The notes under the pieces are model-generated. The model ran no database searches. It worked only from the letters and a program-made list of their open reading frames with translations, and was not told the DNA's origin. This document shows positions 53,817 to 61,671 of a stretch of DNA of 64,000 bases, in pieces. Location of the stretch: contig CAJODB010000003.1 of assembly GCA_905233185.1 (NCBI GenBank), positions 1 through 64,000 of the forward strand. Reading direction: 5' to 3'. The translations under genes and the position numbers were made by a program. The stretch's first letter is position 1; each line of letters opens with the position of its first letter. Source of the DNA: an uncultured Alphaproteobacteria bacterium (lineage in GTDB: Bacteria; Pseudomonadota; Alphaproteobacteria; UBA3830).

Positions 53817-54107
53817 GCAATTTTTGCGCTAGTGTGGCATTTTTAACACGGTTATGGTGAGGTTTCAGAAGGTTTTCCTGCAGCTGGATTATGTACGATA
53901 CTCATGATAAGACTTTTACCTCACATCATTATGAATAACCAAAGGAAGTGAAGAATCCTGAATTGTTTTATGTCTGTATTTTTTTTCACACAGACCTTGA
54001 AGCCTTTGCGGCGCTCTGTGATGACATATGATATTCGGATATTTGCAATAATCTTTCGTCACTTCGAACAAAGCAAAGAATACGACAATTTTTTACCAAT
54101 TTACAAT

Positions 54108-55442
54108 CTATTCTTTTCCCGATCTCTTCTTCAGTATCTTCTCAACATTTTCACGTATGGTTTTATATGCCGAAACAAGAAACGGTTCGCACACTTTCTT
54201 TGTAGTTTCCCCGATTTTTCGAATTTTTTTGAATTCTCGATCAAGAGCGATTTGCGAGAAAGCCCAAACGGAGCTGATATTTACGTTTTCTGTTATTGTT
54301 CGGCAACGTTCGGCAAATATCAACCAGAACGGGCTCAAGAATAGGCTCAAAGCTGTTAAACTTACCAAAAACTTCACACCATATGCGTTTACGAGTCCAA
54401 CATTACTTGCTGCATATGATAACATGAAAGAAAACTCTCCGACATGTCCAAGTAACACGCTGATAACAAACGACTCTTTAAGATTAAAACTACATAACCT
54501 CAGCACAAATATATTAATTATTGTTTTTCCGACTGTAATAAACAATATTCCTAAGAATATGAGCGATAGATTTGCCATTATGAAGTCGATATCGACCAGC
54601 AATCCGACGCTGAGGAAGAAAGTCATAAGCAAAATTTCCTCTATCGGAGCAGCTATTGCGCTTATTTCTTCTTTCATAGCAGAGTTTCCCAGGATAAGTC
54701 CTGCTACGAACGCTCCAAATGAAGCTGAAAGACCGAATAATTCTGCCAAAACCGCACTTCCTAAGCATATACCAAATACGAACATAGCTAACATATCGGC
54801 ATGCTTTTTGATAAAATTCGATAACTTTGCCGCATATGTTTGAAACCTCAGGAAAATAAACGCCACAAGCGCAAGAAAAACGAGCGTAGCAATTACTCTT
54901 GCTGTTTCATTCGTATGCATATCTGCACCAAGGAAGTTTATTACCAGGACCATAACAAGCGCCATAATATCCTGTGATATGAGAATGCCGTATGTATGTT
55001 CCTCTACGTTATCATTGCGTTCTTTTAGATGCCTCAAAGATTTTACTGTGACAGCTGTGGATGAAAGAGTCACACAGAATGTAATCAATATCACGCCGGT
55101 TTGTGGTATTTTCAGAAAATATCCGACGATAGACATTGCGATATATATAAATAATGTGGAAATCAGAGTTACTGAAAATGACTTCTTCCACATATTCTTG
55201 ACTTTTTCGAACGAAAGTCCTAACCCTATAGCGAACAAAAGGAACAAAATGCCCATTTCGGAAAATACCGCGACAATCTCTCTGTCAGTAATAAATTTTA
55301 AGCATGAAGGACCAAGTACTATTCCGGCAATAATATATCCGAGCACGGGACTGTGACCGAGTGAGGACAAGATCAATCCCGAACTCATTGCGCATAAAAC
55401 CACTGACGCTATTTGAGCAATCGTCCAATTCATAATACACAT
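54108..55442 (-). CDS. Cation/proton antiporter (CPA2, KefB/RosB-like)
   Basis: Exchanges sodium or potassium for protons across the inner membrane. About twelve membrane helices are followed by a basic cytoplasmic tail. The family pieces SPVLGYIIAGIVLGPSCLKF, LLFAIGLGLSFEKVK, TLSSTAVTVKSL and GHVGEFSFMLS are present. There is no C-terminal TrkA-N domain, so it is shorter than KefB or KefC, at 444 residues. Ion choice cannot be read. Start ATG 55442 or 55433; the second is preceded by GGATG. Confidence 0.85.
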   Translation of the reverse strand: MCIMNWTIAQIASVVLCAMSSGLILSSLGHSPVLGYIIAGIVLGPSCLKFITDREIVAVFSEMGILFLLFAIGLGLSFEKVKNMWKKSFSVTLISTLFIYIAMSIVGYFLKIPQTGVILITFCVTLSSTAVTVKSLRHLKERNDNVEEHTYGILISQDIMALVMVLVINFLGADMHTNETARVIATLVFLALVAFIFLRFQTYAAKLSNFIKKHADMLAMFVFGICLGSAVLAELFGLSASFGAFVAGLILGNSAMKEEISAIAAPIEEILLMTFFLSVGLLVDIDFIMANLSLIFLGILFITVGKTIINIFVLRLCSFNLKESFVISVLLGHVGEFSFMLSYAASNVGLVNAYGVKFLVSLTALSLFLSPFWLIFAERCRTITENVNISSVWAFSQIALDREFKKIRKIGETTKKVCEPFLVSAYKTIRENVEKILKKRSGKE

Positions 55443-55630
55443 CCATGATGTTCTCGATTATAATACTACAACATTGGTTGATTATTTTTTATAAAAAAAA
55501 GGCGATATTTGCATTTATTCTGGCATTTGTTGCTCTTATGTAATAGTAATATGTGGTATTGTTAATCGTTTATTAATGTTTTTGTTTTGCATTAGATTTG
55601 CACTGAGAAGTTTATAGTTGAGGTTGATAT

Positions 55631-56356
55631 ATGTCTGGACATTCGCAATTTAAGAATATTATGTACAGAAAAGGGGCTCAGGATTCCAAACGAGCCAAAG
55701 TTTTTTCAAAAATTTCGCGAGAAATAACCGTTGCCGTTAAAGAAGGTGGGGCAAATGCAGAAAGTAATTCACGACTTAGATCTGCCCTGTTAAGTGCACG
55801 ATCGGAGAATATGCCGAAGGACAACATCGAACGAGCTATAAAAAAAGCGTTGGGTGGCGGAGATGATACAGACTTCCAGGCAGTACGGTATGAGGGCTAT
55901 GGACCAGGCGGAGTTGCAATTATAGTTGAGGGATTAACGGACAACAAAAAGCGTACGGCACCGGAAGTTCGTTCGGCTTTTACAAAGTACAATGGCAGTC
56001 TTGGTGAGGCAAACAGCGTTAGCTTTCAGTTCGATCATATTGGATGTGTTATTTATAAAAGCGATGCAGCAACAGAAGATGAGATGTTTGAGGCTGCAAT
56101 TGATTGCGGGGCGGAAGATATCCAATCCGGAGATGATGTATACGAAATTACATGCGCTATCGAACAACTTGCGGCAGTTCGTGATGGCTTATCGAAGAAA
56201 TTCGGTGATCCTTTAGAAGCACGAATTACGTGGAAGCCGAAGAATACGGTTCCTATTGATGCTGACACGGCAAATACTCTTGCGAAATTGGTAGATCTTC
56301 TTGAGGATAACGACGATGTGCAATCAGTTGTAACAAATGCCGAAGTACAGGAATAA
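55631..56356 (+). CDS. yebC: YebC/PmpR-family protein
   Basis: A 241-residue protein of the TACO1/YebC family, linked to translation through proline-rich stretches and, in some bacteria, to gene regulation. The opening GHSQFKNIMYRKGAQDSKRA is typical. Also present are NIERAIKKALGG and RYEGYGPGGVAIIVE. Length 241 is standard. In many alphaproteobacteria ruvC follows it; here ruvC is absent. Confidence 0.94.
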   Translation: MSGHSQFKNIMYRKGAQDSKRAKVFSKISREITVAVKEGGANAESNSRLRSALLSARSENMPKDNIERAIKKALGGGDDTDFQAVRYEGYGPGGVAIIVEGLTDNKKRTAPEVRSAFTKYNGSLGEANSVSFQFDHIGCVIYKSDAATEDEMFEAAIDCGAEDIQSGDDVYEITCAIEQLAAVRDGLSKKFGDPLEARITWKPKNTVPIDADTANTLAKLVDLLEDNDDVQSVVTNAEVQE

Positions 56357-56625
56357 CAGAAGGGCTATGGTGGAAGAAACAGCATAAGTGAGCTGTGTTA
56401 CAGAGATGAGATAGCGCAGGGGGGATCATCTGAACAACGTTGTATTGTTGATACAGGGATATCAATAAATAAAATAGAAAAATAATTGAGTAAAGAGCGC
56501 AAGAAACCTCTTTTGAGGTTATTTGGTTTGTTCGATTGGAGACTCTACAGAGCCTTGGACTTGTGCAAGTCATGGTAAAGGAACTTTCGCACTATAGAAA
56601 AGGTCTCTTTTCTTCTCTTTCTATT

Positions 56626-57486
56626 TCACTCGTACTCGTAGAATCCCTTTTTCGTCTTTTTTCCAAGCCATCTTTTCGCTACATAGTTTTCCAGAAGAGG
56701 GCAGGGGGCATACTTATTTTCTCCAAGTTCTTTCTGCAGAGTTTTTAAAATAGCCAGGACAGTGTCCAGTCCTATAAGATCAGCCAAAGCCAATGGCCCA
56801 ATCGGATGATTCGCTCCCAATTTCATTGCCGCATCTATTTGATCTGCCGTAGAAATTCCTTCATAAAGTGCGTAGATCGCTTCATTAATCATCGGAATAA
56901 GAATTCTATTCAATACGAATCCCGGAGAATTTTTTGAGGCAATTGGTGTTTTTCCTAATTCTTTTGCTAATTTCCAGAAAAAAGAAAAAGTTTTTTCGTG
57001 CGTATATAATCCTTTTATAACTTCTATCAATTCCATGATTGGCGGAGGATTCATAAAATGAAAACCAATAAATCTTTCAGGATATGGAATTAACTGAGAT
57101 AAAGCTGTTATTGAATAAGATGAAGTATTTGAGGCAACTAACGAAGTTGGTTTCAATATTCCTGATAATTTATGAAATATTTCTTCTTTTATTGCGAAGT
57201 TTTCAAAGCCAGATTCTATAAGGATATCACAATCAGCCAGCTCATTCATATCTGTGTAATATGAGATCCTGTTAGATATTCTAGCCGGCATTTCTTTGAT
57301 CAGATCTTTGGATTTTAATTTTTGAAGAGAAGTAAGAATACGTTTTTGCGATATGTTGAAAATGTTCTCGGATATATCGTATACCTTTACACAATAACTG
57401 CAAGTCGCAAATACTTGAGCAATACCGGATCCCATTTGGCCTGCTCCTATAACTGCAACTTTGCTGCTTTTGTCCGTTGTGCTCAT
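56626..57486 (-). CDS. hbd: 3-hydroxybutyryl-CoA dehydrogenase
   Basis: Interconverts 3-hydroxybutyryl-CoA and acetoacetyl-CoA with NAD(H). The NAD site is VAVIGAGQMGSGIAQVFA and the catalytic FIGFHFMNPPPIMELIEVI contains the essential His. Also seen are NSPGFVLNRILIPMINEA and GANHPIGPLALADLIGLD. Length 286 is standard. It could serve polyhydroxybutyrate breakdown, butyrate metabolism or reductant disposal; no companion gene is nearby to decide. It is coupled to yidD by an ATGA overlap. Confidence 0.94.
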   Translation of the reverse strand: MSTTDKSSKVAVIGAGQMGSGIAQVFATCSYCVKVYDISENIFNISQKRILTSLQKLKSKDLIKEMPARISNRISYYTDMNELADCDILIESGFENFAIKEEIFHKLSGILKPTSLVASNTSSYSITALSQLIPYPERFIGFHFMNPPPIMELIEVIKGLYTHEKTFSFFWKLAKELGKTPIASKNSPGFVLNRILIPMINEAIYALYEGISTADQIDAAMKLGANHPIGPLALADLIGLDTVLAILKTLQKELGENKYAPCPLLENYVAKRWLGKKTKKGFYEYE

Positions 57487-57695
57487 GGAAAATCTACCCG
57501 TTTTTTCGCAAAAGGATTACATCGTAATATTCGCACAATAGATTTTAATATTCCGATAACAAAACCGTATTTTTTTATGGATAGAATCGCATATTCGGAG
57601 CAAGTCGGATAAAATTTACATCGTGCTCCTTTATTTATGTATGGAGAAATCGCTCGTTGGTAAAATCTTATCAATTTTATTGCGATTTCTTGCAT
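57483..57695 (-). CDS. yidD: Membrane protein insertion efficiency factor YidD
   Basis: Aids membrane-protein insertion by YidC. The 70 residues contain LIRFYQRAISPYI, CKFYPTCSEYAILSIKKYG, and RCNPF near the end, all family marks. Its ATG at 57695 was chosen because the family starts with 'M..i.i.lIr.YQ'; a longer frame to 57758 overlaps rnpA. Its stop overlaps the hbd start. In most bacteria yidC follows; here hbd does. Confidence 0.93.
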   Translation of the reverse strand: MQEIAIKLIRFYQRAISPYINKGARCKFYPTCSEYAILSIKKYGFVIGILKSIVRILRCNPFAKKRVDFP

Positions 57696-58039
57696 TTTGA
57701 AATCTTTCGATTCAGATAAACTACAGCGGATTTGCAGATATCTAAAAGATCTGTCCATTCTACTGTAAAAGTAGATTTACGAGCGATAAAAACATAATCG
57801 ATACCGGAAATGGCGTATTCAGGGAGTATAATATCAGCCGCAGCTCTCATTCTGCGTTTACATCTGTTACGGACAACGGCATTTCCGACTTTCTTTGATG
57901 CGGTGAAACCTACACGAAAACGATCTAAACCATTGTTTGGGGCACATTGAACAACCAGAACAGCACTTCTATAATAAAAACCTGACTCAGAGACTTTTAC
58001 AAAATCTCTACGTATCCGTATTCTTGCGCTTTTTTTCAA
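57677..58039 (-). CDS. rnpA: Ribonuclease P protein component
   Basis: Protein part of RNase P, which cuts tRNA 5' leaders. The key basic patch is VGNAVVRNRCKRRMRAAADI, and the frame opens with RIRIRRDFVKVSESG. Length, 120, is typical. It starts with TTG at 58039, as no ATG lies in reach, and overlaps yidD by nineteen bases. Confidence 0.9.
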   Translation of the reverse strand: MKKSARIRIRRDFVKVSESGFYYRSAVLVVQCAPNNGLDRFRVGFTASKKVGNAVVRNRCKRRMRAAADIILPEYAISGIDYVFIARKSTFTVEWTDLLDICKSAVVYLNRKISKCKKSQ

Positions 58040-58073
58040 TTAACCAACTGAACTGTATGAAATATGAAAAAAA

Positions 58074-58205
58074 TTACGCAGATAAACGTGCACGTCCCTT
58101 TGATCTTCTGGACTTTAAAACGTGTCCGCCTGCGGCAACTCGGGCTCTGTAACCATGTCTGCGCTTGCGAACTAGTCTGCTTGGATTATACGTTGGTTTG
58201 GCCAT
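58074..58205 (-). CDS. rpmH: 50S ribosomal protein L34
   Basis: A 43-residue basic ribosomal protein: [20 protein letters not shown], then [20 protein letters not shown], as in L34 families. Start ATG 58205 follows AGAGG. It lies upstream of rnpA, the conserved rpmH-rnpA order. Short proteins of this kind are easily missed. Confidence 0.97.
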   Translation of the reverse strand: MAKPTYNPSRLVRKRRHGYRARVAAGGHVLKSRRSKGRARLSA

Positions 58206-58461
58206 TTTTAACCTCTGATCTGCTAATTAACAAGCAGAAGTTTAACAAAAGATTATGGAAAGTCAAGGGAAAGGAATAAGACAGTGATTTTGCGATAGTC
58301 CTGTGTTTGTTAGTTATATACAATGAGTTGAATATAGTAGAATTTGTTTTAACTGCACTAGGTCAGCAATTTTTTCAGCGAACAATATATTGTGATAGCA
58401 TATCCAATATCATTGCCGTTTGGCTGCAAATATACAATTTACCCTATATCAAGAGTTTGAC

Positions 58462-58550
58462 TGGCGGAGAGAGAGGGATTCGAAGCCTCGATACAGTTCT
58501 CCATATACACCATTTCCAGAGTGCGCCTTAAACTACTTGGCCATCTCTTC
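58462..58550 (-). pseudogene. Decayed tandem copy of tRNA-Ser, copy 1
   Basis: Tandem relative of the intact tRNA-Ser, ending in GCCA. Its 5' end reads GAAGAGATGG, it has AGTAG in place of the D-loop AGTGG, and the anticodon stem lost one base and its pairing (CACTC-TGGAAAT-GGTG). The T stem has a mismatch (GAGGC opposite CCCTC). It is unlikely to fold into a working tRNA. Confidence 0.85.
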
Positions 58551-58559
58551 TTTTATGAC

Positions 58560-58646
58560 TGGCGGAGAGAGGGATTTGAAGCCTCGATACAGTTCCCCAT
58601 ATACACCATTTCCAGAGTGCGCCTTAAACTACTTGGCCATCTCTCC
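58560..58646 (-). pseudogene. Decayed tandem copy of tRNA-Ser, copy 2
   Basis: Lies 98 bases from copy 1 and shares its D-loop and anticodon-stem changes. It also has TTCAAAT in the T-loop and two bases missing at the T/acceptor stem (CCCTCTCTCCGCCA). It is 87 bases long. The shared damage shows that copies 1 and 2 were duplicated after the first mutations. Confidence 0.85.
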
Positions 58647-58655
58647 TTTTATGAC

Positions 58656-58745
58656 TGGCGGAGAGAGAGGGATTCGAACCCTCGATACAGTTCCCCATAT
58701 ACACCCTTTCCAGGGGTGCGCCTTAAACCACTCGGCCATCTCTCC
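58656..58745 (-). tRNA. tRNA-Ser (GGA anticodon)
   Basis: An intact 90-base serine tRNA with encoded CCA. On the minus strand the acceptor GGAGAGA pairs with TCTCTCC, the D arm has GGCCGAGTGGTTTAAGGC, and the anticodon stem CACCC/GGGTG encloses CTGGAAA, anticodon GGA. A long variable arm follows, as in tRNA-Ser, and the T arm is GAGGG-TTCGAAT-CCCTC. Confidence 0.95.
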
Positions 58746-58899
58746 AAGGGATATCAAACAATACGTAGCTTTTTATAATATAAACTACGAACTGTGTTAG
58801 TAAACATTCTAATTAGATTTAAGTCAACTGTATAAATTATTACTTTTATAAATTATTATTAATCAAAAATTTCGGACTAAAAAGAATCGGATTAAAAAA

Positions 58900-59847
58900 A
58901 TGTGGACAGCGAAAGCTCCTTCAAACATTGCTTTGATAAAATATATGGGGAAGCAAGAAAAAAATATTCCTTGTAATGTTTCGTTATCTTATACTCTCGA
59001 TAATTTTTTTACAGAAGTTCAACTGAATCTAAACGGCAAATCTGATTCTGATGAGTTTATCAATGATATTTTATCGGAAAATGAAAAAAATCGATTTTTA
59101 AATCATCTGCAATACATAAAGGATCTTTTGAGTTTTAATGGATATTTTTCTATTCGTTCTATGAATTCATTTCCGAAATCTGCAGGTATTGCCAGTTCCG
59201 CTTCAAGTTTTGCAGCTCTGACTATGTGTGCTTTTAAAGCCATATCCGATGTAAAAGGTATCAAAATGCCTTCTCAAGAATATATGAGTAGCATAAGTAG
59301 GATTGGTTCGGGTTCTTCATGTCGCTCTTTTTTTTCTCCATGGTGCATTTGGAGAGAGGAAGAATCGAAGAAGATAGATCTTCCTGTGGAAGTTGAACAT
59401 CAACTTATTCTTATTAATTCAGGGAAAAAAAATATTTCGTCCAGTGAAGCACACAGACGAGTTCAGAGCAGCTTGCTTATGAAGAATCGTCCGCAACGAG
59501 CAGAATTTCGATGCGAAAAACTGATATCCGCTTTAAAAAGTGGAAAGTGGCATGAAGCGTATCAAATTTGTTGGGAAGAATTTCAAGATATGCATGCATT
59601 ATTTGAAACTTCATCTCCGCATTTCGGATATATTCTGCCTGCAACATTAGATGCATTGATAAAAATTCGCAAATTTTGGAAAGAACATAATGATGGTCCG
59701 ATAGTAACTTTAGATGCCGGTCCAAATGTCCATCTTTTATGGAAAAAAGGAAGCAAAGAACTGCATAAATCCTTTTATGAAGAATACGATTTTCAAAAAT
59801 TCTCGTTTTTTGGTTCAGATTGTAATTTATTCATAGCTAATTTATAG
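58900..59847 (+). CDS. mvaD: Diphosphomevalonate decarboxylase
   Basis: Makes isopentenyl diphosphate from mevalonate diphosphate, the last step of the mevalonate pathway. Family marks are APSNIALIKYMGKQ, FPKSAGIASSASSFAALTMC, IGSGSSCRSFF and TLDAGPNVHLL with the catalytic Asp. GHMP-kinase fold, 315 residues. Bacteria of this kind normally use the MEP pathway, so the enzyme is unexpected and may be horizontally acquired. Other mevalonate genes are not in the window. The ATG has a weak ribosome-binding site (CGGATT). Confidence 0.9.
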   Translation: MWTAKAPSNIALIKYMGKQEKNIPCNVSLSYTLDNFFTEVQLNLNGKSDSDEFINDILSENEKNRFLNHLQYIKDLLSFNGYFSIRSMNSFPKSAGIASSASSFAALTMCAFKAISDVKGIKMPSQEYMSSISRIGSGSSCRSFFSPWCIWREEESKKIDLPVEVEHQLILINSGKKNISSSEAHRRVQSSLLMKNRPQRAEFRCEKLISALKSGKWHEAYQICWEEFQDMHALFETSSPHFGYILPATLDALIKIRKFWKEHNDGPIVTLDAGPNVHLLWKKGSKELHKSFYEEYDFQKFSFFGSDCNLFIANL

Positions 59848-59877
59848 TGATTAGTATAGTTTTGGGAGTCTCATAAT

Positions 59878-60456
59878 ATGTTTTCAGCTACAATTGAATA
59901 TTCAGAAAAAGCATTAGAACCATTTTTATCATCGGAAACAATTAATTATCATTATGGGAAGCATCATACTGGATATGCCAATACTCTTAATTCATTGATA
60001 GAAAATACAGAATTCAAAAATTTATCTTTAGAACAGATAATAATAAAAACGCGTAATCATAATCCGAAAATTTTTAATAATGCTGCTCAACTTTTTAATC
60101 ACGATTTTTATTGGAAATGTTTAAAAAAATCTTCGGAACTTCCTTCTGCAAAATTATTAAATTTAGTGAATAATCAATTTGGGGATTTCGATAAATTTCG
60201 CAACGAATATATAATTTTTGCAGGTACTATGTTTGGAAGTGGTTGGAGTTGGCTTGTTCAAGAGAATGGCGTACTGAAATTTTTGAATACAACAAATGCG
60301 GAAAATCCTATTGGTTCAGGAGCGACTCCTTTGTGTGTTGTAGATCTCTGGGAACATGCATATTACATCGATTATCGTAATAACAGAGCGGAATATATTA
60401 AAAAAATTATTATGAATTGTATAAATTGGAATTTTTGCGAATCTCAGTTGCAATAA
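59878..60456 (+). CDS. sodB: Superoxide dismutase (iron type)
   Basis: Removes superoxide. The metal ligands are visible: the His in NYHYGKHHTGYANTL, the His of LFNHDFYW, and Asp and His of VVDLWEHAYYIDYRN. NNAAQLFNH with Gln before the His is the iron-type mark. Length 192 is standard. It sits 30 bases after mvaD, probably in one transcript. Confidence 0.95.
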   Translation: MFSATIEYSEKALEPFLSSETINYHYGKHHTGYANTLNSLIENTEFKNLSLEQIIIKTRNHNPKIFNNAAQLFNHDFYWKCLKKSSELPSAKLLNLVNNQFGDFDKFRNEYIIFAGTMFGSGWSWLVQENGVLKFLNTTNAENPIGSGATPLCVVDLWEHAYYIDYRNNRAEYIKKIIMNCINWNFCESQLQ

Positions 60457-60485
60457 TAATTTTATAGCTAGTGCAAGAAAAAAAT

Positions 60486-61535
60486 ATGGTTACAGTTTTC
60501 ACTATTATTGCAGTTCTCCAAGTTTTAGCTGGTTATGTTTGTGCAAAAGGCATTTATTGTATTACAAAAATCACTTGGTTAAGTGTTGCGGTTGTTTTGT
60601 TGTCTATAACTGCTCCTCTTTCTTTTGGAGCGATAAGAAATTCGTTAAAATGTTATTGGCTAATAGATTTGATCTGTAATATTGGTTATATCTACTTAGG
60701 CTTTATTCTATACTTTTCGATTTTTTGTGTTTTTGCATTTATTATTTACAAACTTAATAGCGGAATCGATTTACAAAAAGTTTTATCTGGCGGCTTAATT
60801 GTTGTTTTGCTTATTTTATTGGCAGGATATGTCAATGCATTAAATCCGCGATTGAAAAAAATCAAAATTCCATATGATCATAATCTAAAGATATGTTTTG
60901 TTTCTGATATTCATGTCGGTTCTATAAACACTATAACAACTCTCGAAAAAGTTTCGGCTCTTATAGAACAAGCTAATCCTGATATGATTATTCTTGGCGG
61001 TGATGTTATTGATATGCGAGGATTGCATAATTATGGTGGTGAATTTGTAAGCATTATGCAAAAAATAACGTCGAAATATAGAACTTATGCAGTAATAGGG
61101 AATCATGAAATTTACACAGGTGCGCAAGATTGCATAAATCTTATGAAAAAGGCAGGTGTTTCTATGCTTTTGGACAGTTATGTGACTTTCGATAACTTAG
61201 ATATTATCGGACGGCTTGATGAAACAGTTTATCGCAGAAAATCTTTGCAAGAAATAATGCCTGGTGGTTTGGAAAATACGCTTGTTGTTGATCATTCTCC
61301 TGGTTCAATTGATGAGTCGATAAAAAACAAAGTATTTTTGCATCTATCCGGACATACTCATGGTGGTCAAATATTTCCTTTGAATTTTCTTACGAGCTTT
61401 TTGTACAAACCAACTGCTGTATTGGATAAGGATTGCGATACATATTTTTATATAAGTACTGGCGCCGGCTTTTGGGGGCCACCTTATCGTATTGGAAATG
61501 TTCCAGAAGTAGTATTGATAGAATTGGGAAAGTAA
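60486..61535 (+). CDS. Membrane-bound metallophosphoesterase (YkuE/YaeI-like)
   Basis: A calcineurin-like phosphoesterase with about four membrane segments in residues 1-125. The metal motifs are in order: VSDIHVGS, LGGDVIDMRG, VIGNHEIYTG and HLSGHTHGGQIFPL. The catalytic domain ends GPPYRIGNVPEVVLIEL. Homologues cut lipid-linked diphosphates or lipid A precursors; the substrate is not seen here. ATG 60486 is likely; an upstream GTG is at 60471. Length 349. It follows sodB at about 30 bases. Confidence 0.85.
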   Translation: MVTVFTIIAVLQVLAGYVCAKGIYCITKITWLSVAVVLLSITAPLSFGAIRNSLKCYWLIDLICNIGYIYLGFILYFSIFCVFAFIIYKLNSGIDLQKVLSGGLIVVLLILLAGYVNALNPRLKKIKIPYDHNLKICFVSDIHVGSINTITTLEKVSALIEQANPDMIILGGDVIDMRGLHNYGGEFVSIMQKITSKYRTYAVIGNHEIYTGAQDCINLMKKAGVSMLLDSYVTFDNLDIIGRLDETVYRRKSLQEIMPGGLENTLVVDHSPGSIDESIKNKVFLHLSGHTHGGQIFPLNFLTSFLYKPTAVLDKDCDTYFYISTGAGFWGPPYRIGNVPEVVLIELGK

Positions 61536-61671
61536 ATTTTTATACTTTTCTCTCAATCTTGTATTATACATTTTTTATTAAGTTGATTTTTACGTTGTTT
61601 CAATGTATAGCTACAGCGATTTTTATTATTGTTGTTTAGTGTTGTAAAGAATTCAGTGGAAGAAAAATAAT

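Noticed and set aside
56501..56535. Terminator after yebC
   Set aside because: AACCTC/GAGGTT forms a 6-bp stem but is followed by only ATTTGGTTTG, a poor T-run; left as undecided.
58462..58646. Two further functional tRNA-Ser genes
   Set aside because: Both lack proper anticodon-stem pairing and the D-loop GG, and one has lost two bases at the T/acceptor junction.
58440..58750. CRISPR array
   Set aside because: The regular repeats of about 97 bases are tandem tRNA-Ser copies, with no short spaced repeats and no cas genes.
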